From positions 372,001-436,000 of the forward strand of contig NZ_JNZO01000006.1 of the NCBI RefSeq assembly GCF_000717595.1: a DNA stretch of 64,000 nucleotides, given 5' to 3'. The stretch is from Streptomyces flavochromogenes. Lineage in GTDB: Bacteria; Actinomycetota; Actinomycetes; Streptomycetales; Streptomycetaceae. The notes below the pieces were generated by a model. It ran no database searches. It had not been told where the DNA came from and was given only the letters and a program-made list of their open reading frames with translations. The translations under genes and the position numbers were made by a program. Each line of letters starts with the position of its first letter. The stretch's first letter is position 1. Below, in pieces: positions 33,928 to 42,427 of this stretch.

Positions 33928-34494
33928 CTACTCGGTCGGGTAGACGAACTCCCAGGGCACGACCTCGAAGTCGCCCGTGCCCTTCTCGACCTTCTCGAAC
34001 GGCGCGCCGCTGATGCACGGCGGCACCTTGTCCTTCTGCGGGTCGGCGGTCATCCAGGTGTAGCCGAGCCGGTCGCCGCCGGGGGCGTCGTGCACCGTGA
34101 CGCCCACCCGCGCCTTCCGGAACTCCTTCACGTCCGTCTCGACGACGACACCGGACACGACGGCCACCTTGCCGCCCGTGGTGAGGCAGTCGACCTTCAC
34201 CTTGGCGTACCCGCCCCAGTCGCCCTTGTAGTGGCTGAAGCGGAAGGTGCCGGTGGCCTTCATCGGATCCTGCCGGTCCTTCTCCGCCAGATGCGCGTCG
34301 AAGGAGAACGTGATGTCGTCCCCGGCCGGGCGGTACAGCTTGGCCGAGCCGGTCAGCGCGGCGGCCTCCGATACGGCGGCCGGAGCCGCGGCGGAGCGGT
34401 GGCTGTCCTCCGCCGAAGCGGCGGCCATGCCCCCGGCCCCCAGGGTGAGCAGGACGGCGGCGGAGACGGCGACGATCTTCGTACGGCGGTTCAT
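33928..34494 (-). CDS. secreted protein of unknown function
   Basis: The 188-residue product has a clear Sec signal peptide (MNRRTKIVAVSAAVLLTLGAGG...ASA, about residues 1-28). The mature part is a beta-rich domain with segments LYRPAGDDITFSFDAHLAEKDR, TGTFRFSHYKGDWGGYAKVKVDCLTTGGKVAVVSGVV and DRLGYTWMTADPQ. Two cysteines (in VDCLT and PPCIS) could form one disulfide. I do not recognise a family; repetin-like secreted streptomycete proteins have similar composition. The ATG at 34494 follows AAAGGA. It is transcribed alone and divergently from the amidase gene. The 290-base gap to 34785 shows no clear operator. Confidence 0.75.
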   Translation of the reverse strand: MNRRTKIVAVSAAVLLTLGAGGMAAASAEDSHRSAAAPAAVSEAAALTGSAKLYRPAGDDITFSFDAHLAEKDRQDPMKATGTFRFSHYKGDWGGYAKVKVDCLTTGGKVAVVSGVVVETDVKEFRKARVGVTVHDAPGGDRLGYTWMTADPQKDKVPPCISGAPFEKVEKGTGDFEVVPWEFVYPTE

Positions 34495-34784
34495 GGCTAC
34501 TCGGTCCTTTCGGCAGGTCGTCCGGGGGTTCCCTCCGGACGACCACCACTCTTCCGCGGCGCCCGGCGCACGGCGTCGAGCCGCAGGACGGTTCCGCCTC
34601 CGCCGCGCGGCGGAGGCGGACCGCGACCCCGGGCGGAGCCGTACGCAACGAATCGCCGCCCCACCGGTCGATCGCGCAACGGTTCGACGGTCGGTCCGCA
34701 ACGCTGCCGTCTTGTCCCGAGCAAGCGCGAAACCGTACCGTTTTTGACGTCTTCCCCCTGTACTCCGACCTCCGAGGATCACGC

Positions 34785-35591
34785 ATGCCCGCGCTGCGCA
34801 CCGCCCTGCTCCAGAGCTCCGGCGAACTCGGTGACGTGGCCGCCAACCTCAAGATCCTCGACGAGGCCGCCGGACGCGCCGCCGCCGCCGGAGCGGGACT
34901 GCTGCTCGTCCCCGAGCTCTTCCTCACCGGGTACGCCATCGGCGCCGACATCGCCCGACTGGCCGAGCCTGTCGACGGCCCCTCCGCCCGCGCCGTCGCG
35001 GCGATCGCCGTGCGCCACGGCCTGGCCGTCGGCTACGGCTACCCGGAGCGGGACACCGAGCAGCACGGGGTCCTGTACAACTCCGCGCAGCTCATCGGCG
35101 CCGACGGCGTCCCGCTCGCGCAGTACCGGAAGACCCACCTCTTCGGCGACTTCGAGCTGAAGTGGTTCACCCCCGGTGACCGGGCCGTCGTCCAGGCGGA
35201 GCTCGACGGCCTGACCGTCGGCATGATGATCTGCTACGACGTCGAGTTCCCCGAGAACGTGCGGGCGCACGCGCTGGCCGGTACGGACCTCCTCCTCGTG
35301 CCGACCGCGCTCATGCACCCCGCCGAGGTCGTGCCCCTGTCCGTGGTGCCGGTCCGCGCCTTCGAGAACCAGCTCTACATCGCCTACGCCAACCGGACCG
35401 GCCCGGAGGGCGCGTTCGAGTTCGTCGGCCTCTCCACCCTGGCGGGCCCCGACGGCACCGCCCGGGCCCGCGCCGGGCGCGGCGAGGACCTCGTCCTCGG
35501 CGACGTCGACCCGGCCTTCCTCGCGGCCTCCCGCGGCGAGAACCCCTATCTCCGCGACCGGCGCCCGGGCCTTTACGGCTCTCTCGTCTGA
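34785..35591 (+). CDS. davA: nitrilase-superfamily amidase, likely 5-aminovaleramidase
   Basis: This 268-residue carbon-nitrogen hydrolase has the full triad: Glu44 in LLLVPELFLTGY, Lys116 in AQYRKTHLFG and Cys150 in MICYDVEFPENVRAHAL. Length and pairing with the next gene match Pseudomonas DavA, which hydrolyses 5-aminopentanamide to 5-aminovalerate in lysine breakdown. Nothing in the sequence alone fixes the amide substrate, so the name rests on the partner. The ATG at 34785 begins 68 bases before the oxidase gene, on the same strand. An alternative is another omega-amide. Confidence 0.72.
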   Translation: MPALRTALLQSSGELGDVAANLKILDEAAGRAAAAGAGLLLVPELFLTGYAIGADIARLAEPVDGPSARAVAAIAVRHGLAVGYGYPERDTEQHGVLYNSAQLIGADGVPLAQYRKTHLFGDFELKWFTPGDRAVVQAELDGLTVGMMICYDVEFPENVRAHALAGTDLLLVPTALMHPAEVVPLSVVPVRAFENQLYIAYANRTGPEGAFEFVGLSTLAGPDGTARARAGRGEDLVLGDVDPAFLAASRGENPYLRDRRPGLYGSLV

Positions 35592-35659
35592 GCCGCCCCG
35601 CCCCCACCTCGCGCAGTCGCCAAGACTCACCCCCTTTCCGTGCAAGGAGTCCGTACCCC

Positions 35660-37357
35660 ATGACGTCCACGGTGCCCACGACCGCCGTCCCCCACAGCGA
35701 CGGCCAGCCGCCGATCACCATGTTCGGTCCGGACTTCCCGTACGCCTACGACGACTTCCTGGCCCACCCGGCCGGTCTCGGCCAGATACCGGCGACCGAG
35801 CACGGCACCGAGGTCGCCGTCATCGGCGGCGGACTCTCCGGCATCATCGCCGCGTACGAGCTGATGAAGATGGGCCTCAAGCCCGTCGTCTACGAGGCCG
35901 ACGAGATCGGTGGCCGGCTGCGTACCGTCGGCTTCGAGGGCACCGCGACCGAGGGCCTCACCGCCGAGATGGGCGCCATGCGCTTCCCGCCCTCCTCGAC
36001 CGCGCTCCAGCACTACATCGACCTGGTCGGCCTGGAGACCACGCCCTTCCCGAACCCGCTGGCCGAGACGACCCCCTCGACCGTCGTCGACCTCAAGGGC
36101 GAGTCGCACTACGCCACCACCGTCGACGACCTCCCGCAGGTCTACCGCGACGTGATGAACGCGTGGAACGCCTGCCTCGACGAGGGCGCCGACTTCTCCG
36201 ACATGAACCAGGCCATGCGCGAGCGCGATGTCCCGCGCATCCGTGAGATCTGGTCGAAGCTCGTCGAGAAGCTCGACAACCAGACCTTCTACGGCTTCCT
36301 CTGCGAGTCGGAGTCCTTCAAGTCCTTCCGGCACCGCGAGATCTTCGGCCAGGTCGGCTTCGGCACCGGCGGCTGGGACACCGACTTCCCCAACTCCATC
36401 CTGGAGATCCTCCGCGTCGTCTACACCGAGGCCGACGACCACCACCGCGGCATCGTCGGCGGCTCGCAGCAGCTGCCGCTGCGCCTGTGGGAGCGCGAGC
36501 CGGAGAAGATCGTCCACTGGGCGCAGGGCACCTCGCTCAGCTCCCTGCACGAGGGCACCCCGAAGCCCGCCGTGACCCGGCTGAACCGGACCGCCGGCAA
36601 CCGGATCACCGTCACCGACGCCTCCGGCGACATCCGTACCTTCCAGGCGGCGATCTTCACCGCCCAGTCCTGGATGCTGCTCTCCAAGATCGCCTGTGAC
36701 GACTCGCTCTTCCCGATCGACCACTGGACGGCGATCGAGCGCACCCACTACATGGAGTCGTCCAAGCTCTTCGTGCCCGTGGACCGGCCGTTCTGGCTGG
36801 ACAAGGACGAGGAGACCGGCCGTGACGTCATGTCGATGACGCTGACCGACCGGATGACCCGTGGCACGTACCTCCTGGACGACGGCCCGGACAAGCCGGC
36901 CACCATCTGCCTGTCGTACACCTGGTGCGACGACAGCCTGAAGTGGCTGCCGCTGTCCGCGAACGAGCGGATGGAGGTCATGCTGAAGTCGCTCGGCGAG
37001 ATCTACCCCAAGGTCGACATCCGGAAGCACATCATCGGCAACCCGGTGACGGTCTCCTGGGAGAACGAGCCCTACTTCATGGGCGCGTTCAAGGCGAACC
37101 TGCCCGGTCACTACCGCTACCAGCGGCGCCTGTTCACCCACTTCATGCAGGACCGGCTGCCCGAGGACAAGCGGGGCATCTTCCTCGCGGGCGACGACAT
37201 CTCCTGGACGGCCGGCTGGGCCGAGGGCGCGGTCCAGACGGCCCTCAACGCGGTGTGGGGCGTGATGCACCACTTCGGCGGCGGTACCGACGCCACCAAC
37301 CCGGGTCCGGGCGACGTGTACGACGAGATCGCGCCGGTCGAGCTGCCGGAGGACTGA
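35660..37357 (+). CDS. davB: flavin monooxygenase, likely L-lysine 2-monooxygenase
   Basis: The 565-residue FAD enzyme belongs to the flavin amine oxidase family. The dinucleotide-binding motif is VAVIGGGLSGIIAAYELMKMGLKPVVYEA (residues 52-80; G56-x-G58-xx-G61, Glu79), followed by GGRLR. From memory, long stretches are very similar to Pseudomonas DavB: PITMFGPDFPYAYDDFLAHP near the start, AEMGAMRFPPSS, the segment around residues 230-240 with FGQVGFGTGGWD, and the C-terminal FAGDD-type motif LAGDDISWTAGWAEGAVQTA with GPGDVYDEI. DavB oxidises and decarboxylates lysine to 5-aminopentanamide. Pairing with an amidase supports monooxygenase over oxidase chemistry. A related amino acid such as arginine or tryptophan cannot be excluded. 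Confidence 0.78.
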   Translation: MTSTVPTTAVPHSDGQPPITMFGPDFPYAYDDFLAHPAGLGQIPATEHGTEVAVIGGGLSGIIAAYELMKMGLKPVVYEADEIGGRLRTVGFEGTATEGLTAEMGAMRFPPSSTALQHYIDLVGLETTPFPNPLAETTPSTVVDLKGESHYATTVDDLPQVYRDVMNAWNACLDEGADFSDMNQAMRERDVPRIREIWSKLVEKLDNQTFYGFLCESESFKSFRHREIFGQVGFGTGGWDTDFPNSILEILRVVYTEADDHHRGIVGGSQQLPLRLWEREPEKIVHWAQGTSLSSLHEGTPKPAVTRLNRTAGNRITVTDASGDIRTFQAAIFTAQSWMLLSKIACDDSLFPIDHWTAIERTHYMESSKLFVPVDRPFWLDKDEETGRDVMSMTLTDRMTRGTYLLDDGPDKPATICLSYTWCDDSLKWLPLSANERMEVMLKSLGEIYPKVDIRKHIIGNPVTVSWENEPYFMGAFKANLPGHYRYQRRLFTHFMQDRLPEDKRGIFLAGDDISWTAGWAEGAVQTALNAVWGVMHHFGGGTDATNPGPGDVYDEIAPVELPED

Positions 37358-37370
37358 TCCCCCCCGCGGG

Positions 37371-38105
37371 TCAGGGCCTGGTCAGGGGCGTGAGGAGCAT
37401 CCGTCCCACCAGGCCCACCGAGCGGTCGAGGCGTTCCGTGAACTCCTCGGCCAGCTCGGGCAGGCCGCGCAGCTGCCACAGCGAGCGCGCCGCCAGCCAG
37501 GCCCCGTCGCGGGCCCGGTCGAGGCTCCAGCAGCCGAGCAGATGTGTCAGCGGGTCCGCGATCTCCAGGAGGTCCGGGCCCGGCATCAGTTCCTCCCGGA
37601 TGCGCTCCTCCAGGAGGACCAGGACGTCGCCGACCCGGTCGAACTCGTCCTCCAGGTCGGCCGGCGCGCACTCCAGGACCCGGCAGGTGTCGACCACCGC
37701 GAGGGCCAGGTCGTGGCCGATGTGGGCGTTGATCCCGGCCAGCGCGAACTGCAGCGGCCGGACGCCGGGATGGCGGCGGTAGCGGAACAGCGGCCGCCAG
37801 CAGGCGGGGGAGGGGCGGCCGGTCGCGGCCGCGTCGACCGCGGTCAGGTACCGCTCGGCGAACCGCACGTCGAGGGTGGCGGCGGCACGCCGGTCGGCGA
37901 AGCCGCCCGCCTCGATCGCATGGCCGATCTCCTCGGTGACGGTCAGATAGACCCGGTTGAAGACGGCGACCCCGTCGGCCGGATGCCAGGCCGACCGGAA
38001 CGCCCGCATCCGGTCCACCACGGGGTCGACCGCGAGGAACGGGCCGGGCTGCCGCCCGACCCGCTGTGTCTGTTCGCTCTGCCCGATCTGCTGGGTCTGC
38101 GCCAT
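37371..38105 (-). CDS. DUF5995-family protein
   Basis: The 244-residue protein resembles the DUF5995 family, which has no known function. Typical segments are DPVVDRMRAFRSAWHPADGVAVFNRVYLTVTEEI, ACWRPLFRYRRHPGVRPLQFALAGINAHIGHDLALAVVDTC and DRVGDVLVLLEERIREEL. The conserved NAHIGHDL, with Asn and two His, could bind a metal. There is no signal peptide; the fold looks all-helical. It converges on the monooxygenase gene with only 13 bases between stops, so no independent terminator fits there. Confidence 0.7.
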   Translation of the reverse strand: MAQTQQIGQSEQTQRVGRQPGPFLAVDPVVDRMRAFRSAWHPADGVAVFNRVYLTVTEEIGHAIEAGGFADRRAAATLDVRFAERYLTAVDAAATGRPSPACWRPLFRYRRHPGVRPLQFALAGINAHIGHDLALAVVDTCRVLECAPADLEDEFDRVGDVLVLLEERIREELMPGPDLLEIADPLTHLLGCWSLDRARDGAWLAARSLWQLRGLPELAEEFTERLDRSVGLVGRMLLTPLTRP

Positions 38106-38178
38106 GCGGGCAGGCTCCCAGTCGCCGGGCCCGGGAGGGAACTCCTCCGGCCCGGCTTACCCAGAACGGGCGAATCAC

Positions 38179-39594
38179 TCAGTTCTTCGACAGCGGCTCG
38201 TCGCCGGACGTGCTCTCGCCCGACGTGCCCTCGTACGAGCTGGTGCCGGAGTCGAGCAGCGGCTCCTGCTGCTTGAGGTGGGCCGGGGCGAAGGCCCGCA
38301 GCACGTGGTAGCCGGTGATGACGACGATCGTGCCGAGCGCGATGCCGCCCAGCTCGAAGGTGTCCGTGAAGGTCAGCTTCACCCCGCCGACGCCGATGAT
38401 GATGCCCGCGGCGGCCGGGACCAGGTTCAGCGGGTTGCGCAGGTCGACCTTGGCGTTGATCCAGATCTGGGCGCCGAGCAGGCCGATCATGCCGTACAGG
38501 ATCACGGTGATGCCGCCGAGGACACCACCGGGGATGGCGGCGACGACCGCGCCGAACTTCGGGCAGAGGCCGAAGAGCAGGGCGAAGCCGGCGGCGGCCC
38601 AGTAGGCGGCCGTCGAGTAGACCCGGGTGGCGGCCATGACACCGATGTTCTCGGAGTACGTGGTGTTCGGCGGGCCGCCCACGGCCGTCGACAGCATCGA
38701 GGCGGCGCCGTCGGCGGCGATCGCGGTACCGAGCTGGTCGTCCAGCGGCCTGCCGGTCATCTCGCCGACCGCCTTGACGTGTCCGGCGTTCTCGGCGATC
38801 AGGGCGATGACGACGGGCAGCGCGACCAGGATCGCGGACCACTCGAAGCTCGGGCCGTGGAACGAGGGCAGGCCGATCCAGTCGGCCTGGGAGACGCCGG
38901 AGAGGTCGAGCCGCCAGTGGTCGGTGACCTGGCCGCTCGCGGACATCGAGTTGATCCTGCCGAAGACCAGGTCGAAGATCCACGAGATGCCGTAGCCGAA
39001 GATCAGGCCGAGGAAGATCGCGATCCGGGACCAGAAGCCGCGCAGACAGACGACGGCGAGGCCGGTGAACAGCATCGTGAGGAGGGCCGTCCACTGGTCC
39101 TGCGGCCAGTACGTCGCCGCGGTGACCGGGGCCAGGTTGAAGCCGATCAGCATGACGACGGCGCCGGTCACGATCGGCGGCATCGCCGCGTGGATGATCC
39201 GCGCGCCGAACCTCCTGACCGCGAGACCGGCGAGGAAGAGCACCGCTCCGACGACGAGCACCGCGCCGGTCACGGTGGCGCTGGTGCCGCCGGAGGCCCG
39301 GATCGCGGCGGCGACACCGACGAACGAGAGCGAGCAGCCCAGGTAGGAGGGAACCGTGCCGCGGGTCGCGAGCAGGAAGATCGCGGTCGCGACACCGGAC
39401 ATCATGATCGCGAGGTTCGGGTCGAGGCCCATGAGCACGGGGGCGACGAACGACGCCCCGAACATGGCGACCACGTGCTGGGCGCCGAGACCGGCGGTAC
39501 GGGGCCAGGAGAGCCGTTCGTCCGGGCGGACGACGGCTCCGGGAGCGGGTGTCTTCCCGTCGCCGTGCAAGGTCCAGCGCACGCCGAGGTTCAT
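38179..39594 (-). CDS. uraA: uracil/xanthine permease (NCS2 family)
   Basis: The 471-residue membrane protein belongs to the NCS2 nucleobase transporters and probably imports uracil with protons. The start reads WPRTAGLGAQHVVAMFGASFVAPVLMGLDPNLAIM, with the QH motif of helix 1 region, followed by a helical pattern of about 14 segments. The signature AENAGHVKAVGEMTGRPLDDQLG with the substrate-binding Glu, and GGPPNTTYSENIGVMAATRV with the second Glu, are intact. The C-terminal tail is soluble and Gly/Ser-rich. I see no PyrR-type element in its short upstream region. It would feed the salvage side of the pyrimidine network. Confidence 0.88.
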   Translation of the reverse strand: MNLGVRWTLHGDGKTPAPGAVVRPDERLSWPRTAGLGAQHVVAMFGASFVAPVLMGLDPNLAIMMSGVATAIFLLATRGTVPSYLGCSLSFVGVAAAIRASGGTSATVTGAVLVVGAVLFLAGLAVRRFGARIIHAAMPPIVTGAVVMLIGFNLAPVTAATYWPQDQWTALLTMLFTGLAVVCLRGFWSRIAIFLGLIFGYGISWIFDLVFGRINSMSASGQVTDHWRLDLSGVSQADWIGLPSFHGPSFEWSAILVALPVVIALIAENAGHVKAVGEMTGRPLDDQLGTAIAADGAASMLSTAVGGPPNTTYSENIGVMAATRVYSTAAYWAAAGFALLFGLCPKFGAVVAAIPGGVLGGITVILYGMIGLLGAQIWINAKVDLRNPLNLVPAAAGIIIGVGGVKLTFTDTFELGGIALGTIVVITGYHVLRAFAPAHLKQQEPLLDSGTSSYEGTSGESTSGDEPLSKN

Positions 39595-39725
39595 GAGGTG
39601 GCTCCCGTTCTCCGGTTCAGGCGGTCGTGTCGTGACCGTAAAAGATCAGCCACATGGTATGCGCCGCCGGAGGTCGGGGACGGTTGCCGGGGCCCGGTCC
39701 AGCCGCCCGCCCCGGCCCGGGACCG

Positions 39726-40940
39726 CTACCCGACGGGCCCCGGGGCCTTCTCCGGAGCGGGCTTCGCCGGTGCGGTCTCCCGCCCGCCGGTCCTGAGGAC
39801 CCCCGCGCCCACGACGAGCCCCAGGGCGAGCAGGGTGACCAGGCCGAACGAGAAGACCAGAGAGGTCGCGTCGGCGATGCCGCCGATCGCCGAGGGGGCG
39901 ATGAGCCCCGAGGTGTACGTGATGGTGGCGACGCCCGCGATGGCCTGGCTCGGGTTCGGGCCGCTGCGCCCGGCCGCGGCGAAGGCGAGCGGGACGACGA
40001 CCGCGACCCCGAGCCCGATGAGACCGAATCCGGCCATGGCGACCGCGGCGTGCGGGGCGACGACGACCAGGACCCCGCCGAGGGTGGCGACGGCGCCGCC
40101 GACCCGTACCGTACGGACCGCCCCGAACCGGTCCACGACCCGGTCGCCGGCCAGGCGCGCGACGGTCATCGTCAGTGCGAAGGCGGTCGTGGAGGCGGCC
40201 GCGAGCCCGGCGGAGCTCCCCAGCTCGTCCCGGAGGTAGACGGCCGACCAGTCGAGGCTGGCGCCCTCCGCGAACACCGCGCAGAAGCCGATCGCGCCGA
40301 TGATCAGCGCGGACTTCGGCGGCAGCGAGAAGCGCGGTGGCGGCTCCTCGTCCGGCGTGCTCCTCATGTCCAGGACGCCCTGGCAGAAGAGCAGGCCGAG
40401 AGCGGTGAGGACCAGGGCCGCGATCAGGTGGTGGAGCCGGGCGTCGCCGCCGAGGTGGGCGGCGACCGTACCGGCGGCGGAGCCGATGAGGGCGCCCGCG
40501 CTCCACATGCCGTGCAGGCTCGACATGATGGACTTGCCGAGCCGGTTCTCGGTCTCCACCCCGAGCGCGTTCATCGCCACGTCGGACATGCCGGCGGTCG
40601 CGCCGTACACGAACAACGCGGCGCACAGGCCCCAGATGTTCGGGGCGAGCGCGGGCAGCGTCAGGGCGAGCGTCCAGAGGGTCAGCAGGCCGCGCAGCGC
40701 CGTGCGGGCGCCGAACCGGTGGGACACGGCTCCGGCCAGCGGCATCGCGACGGAGGCGCCGAGGGCCGGAAAGGCGAGCGCGAGCCCCAGCTGCCCCGCG
40801 CTCACGCCCGCGTGCTCCTGGATCCAGGGGATGCGCGTGGCGAAACTGCCGGTGACGGAGCCGTGGACGCAGAAGACGGCGGCGACGGCGAAGCGCGCCC
40901 GCCGCAGGCGTTCGGTGCTGGTGACGGTCTCCGCCGCCAT
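39726..40940 (-). CDS. MFS transporter
   Basis: The 404-residue membrane protein has about 12 hydrophobic segments. The N-half motif is GQLGLALAFPALGASVAMPLAGAVSHRFGARTALRG, close to MFS motif A (GxxxDRxGRR-like). It resembles drug or sugar exporters of the Bcr/YbjJ type by general layout only. Start is the ATG at 40940, with GGGAGGG just upstream; a longer frame runs into the opposite gene and is not coding. It is divergent from the ROK regulator and shares the 124-base control region with a TATCAGG palindrome, so it is the likely target of that regulator. Confidence 0.82.
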   Translation of the reverse strand: MAAETVTSTERLRRARFAVAAVFCVHGSVTGSFATRIPWIQEHAGVSAGQLGLALAFPALGASVAMPLAGAVSHRFGARTALRGLLTLWTLALTLPALAPNIWGLCAALFVYGATAGMSDVAMNALGVETENRLGKSIMSSLHGMWSAGALIGSAAGTVAAHLGGDARLHHLIAALVLTALGLLFCQGVLDMRSTPDEEPPPRFSLPPKSALIIGAIGFCAVFAEGASLDWSAVYLRDELGSSAGLAAASTTAFALTMTVARLAGDRVVDRFGAVRTVRVGGAVATLGGVLVVVAPHAAVAMAGFGLIGLGVAVVVPLAFAAAGRSGPNPSQAIAGVATITYTSGLIAPSAIGGIADATSLVFSFGLVTLLALGLVVGAGVLRTGGRETAPAKPAPEKAPGPVG

Positions 40941-40991
40941 GGGCCCTCCCTGGGTGGTGATGTGGCGTTGTCGGGTGGTGCGGCCGTAAAC

Positions 40992-41012
40992 TATCAGGAA
41001 CCCTGCCTGATA
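40992..41012. promoter_or_regulatory. TATCAGG-n7-CCTGATA operator between MFS and ROK genes
   Basis: TATCAGG (40992-40998) and CCTGATA (41006-41012) are perfect inverted arms seven bases apart in an AT-rich patch. The minus strand also reads TAGTTT here, a possible -10 for the MFS gene. It is a strong candidate ROK binding site controlling both divergent genes. Confidence 0.65.
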
Positions 41013-41064
41013 AATAGACCGCCGTGCGGCATCCGCACCCGAGCGCGTCTGAGAGGATCGCCGC

Positions 41065-42240
41065 ATGGCCGCATCCCCGAGCACCGCACGAGCCATCAAC
41101 GACCGGTTCGCCCTGCGACTGCTCCAGGACGAAGGCCCGTTGACGGCCACTCAGCTCAAGACCCTCACCGGACTCTCCCGGCCCACCGTCGCCGACCTCG
41201 TCGAGCGGCTCCAGGGCTCCGGGCTCGTCCATGTCGTCGGGGAGTCCGGAGCCGAACGCCGGGGACCCAACGCCAAGCTGTACGGGCTCGTCGCCGACCG
41301 CGCGCACCTCGCCGCCCTCGACGTACGGACCCGCTCGGTCTCCGTCACCGTCGCCGACCTGCTCGGCACCACCCTCGCCGAGGCCTCCGTGCCCGTCGGC
41401 GACGACAGCGACACCGGCCCCGCCGTCGAGAACGCGGTCGCGCTCCTGGAACGGACCGTGAAGGAGGCGGGCGCCGACCGGCTGCACAGCGTGGCCGTCG
41501 GCGCCCCCGGCCTCATCGACCCGGCCTCCGGCGAACTCCGCGACTCCTCGGGACTGCCCGCCTGGCACCGGCGGCTCGTCGGCGTCCTCCAGGAACGGCT
41601 GCCCGCCCACGTCCTCGTCGAGAACGAGACCAACCTCGCCGCCGTCGCCGAACTGCGCGGGGGAGCGGCCCGCGACCGCGAGGACTTCGTCCTGCTCTGG
41701 CTCGGCCAGGGCGTCGGCGCGGCCGTCGTCCTCGGCGGGCGACTGCGCCGCGGGGCCTCGGGCGGCGCGGGCGAGATCGGTTTCCTGCCCGTGCCCGGTA
41801 CCTCGGGGCTCCCCTCGGCCACCGGCTGCGACGGCGGCTTCCACGAGCTGGCCTGCGCGGCGGCCGTCGAGTCCCTCGCCGCCACCCACGGCCTCACGGC
41901 GGCGGAGGCGCTGGCAGGGGTGGGCCCGGCCACGGGAGCGGCGCTCGGCTCGGGACACGCCGCCTTCCTCGACGCCCTGGCCCGCCGCCTCGCGATCGGT
42001 GCGGCCGCCGTCGTGTCGGTCCTCGACCCCGGCTGCGTGGTCCTCGCCGGGGAGACCGGACACCAGGGCGGCGCCCCGCTCGCCGCGCGCGTGGAGGCCG
42101 AACTCGCCGCCCTCTCCCCACTCCGTACGGAGGTCCGCGCGACGGCCCTGGGGGGCGCGGCGGTGCTGCGCGGCGCCCTGCTCCTGGCCCGGGACACGGC
42201 GCAGGACGCGCTCTTCGGGGCGCGGGCGGCGGGACTCTAG
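41065..42240 (+). CDS. ROK-family transcriptional regulator
   Basis: The 391-residue protein has an N-terminal winged HTH (LLQDEGPLTATQLKTLTGLSRPTVADLVERLQGSGLV, about residues 18-55) and a ROK sugar-kinase-like domain (LAALDVRTRSVSVTVADLLGTTL... and VGAPGLIDPASGEL). VENETNLAAVAELRGGAA holds the ROK glutamate region. The usual zinc motif (CxCGxxGCxE) is degenerate: the region reads GTSGLPSATGCDGGFHELAC. The ATP site also looks weak, so it is probably a sugar-sensing repressor and not a kinase. The ATG at 41065 is divergent from the MFS gene. Confidence 0.85.
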   Translation: MAASPSTARAINDRFALRLLQDEGPLTATQLKTLTGLSRPTVADLVERLQGSGLVHVVGESGAERRGPNAKLYGLVADRAHLAALDVRTRSVSVTVADLLGTTLAEASVPVGDDSDTGPAVENAVALLERTVKEAGADRLHSVAVGAPGLIDPASGELRDSSGLPAWHRRLVGVLQERLPAHVLVENETNLAAVAELRGGAARDREDFVLLWLGQGVGAAVVLGGRLRRGASGGAGEIGFLPVPGTSGLPSATGCDGGFHELACAAAVESLAATHGLTAAEALAGVGPATGAALGSGHAAFLDALARRLAIGAAAVVSVLDPGCVVLAGETGHQGGAPLAARVEAELAALSPLRTEVRATALGGAAVLRGALLLARDTAQDALFGARAAGL

Positions 42241-42411
42241 AACGGCGGCACTCCGGAACGGTGGACTCCGGAACGGCCCGGACCGTGAACGGCGGGACTC
42301 CGGAACGGCCCGGACCGTGGAACGGCGGGACTCCGGAACGGCCCGGACCTCGGAACGGTGTGACTCCGGAACGGTGTGACCCAGGAACGGCGGTACTCCG
42401 GAGCGGGGCTT
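42241..42411. repeat. 16-bp tandem repeat array, about ten copies
   Basis: Ten head-to-tail imperfect copies of AACGGCGGGACTCCGG (15-17 bp each) fill the DNA directly after the ROK stop. Two variants alternate: one ending ACTCCGG and one with CCCGGACC. The array lies between convergent genes, so it is noncoding in both directions. The last copy has AGCGG. Individual units drift more toward both ends. Confidence 0.85.
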
Positions 42412-42427
42412 CGTGCGGAACAGGGCT

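Noticed and set aside
41894..42379. Coding frames running through the 16-bp array
   Set aside because: The array is out of the ROK frame beyond its stop; frames across it are only by-products of the repeat.
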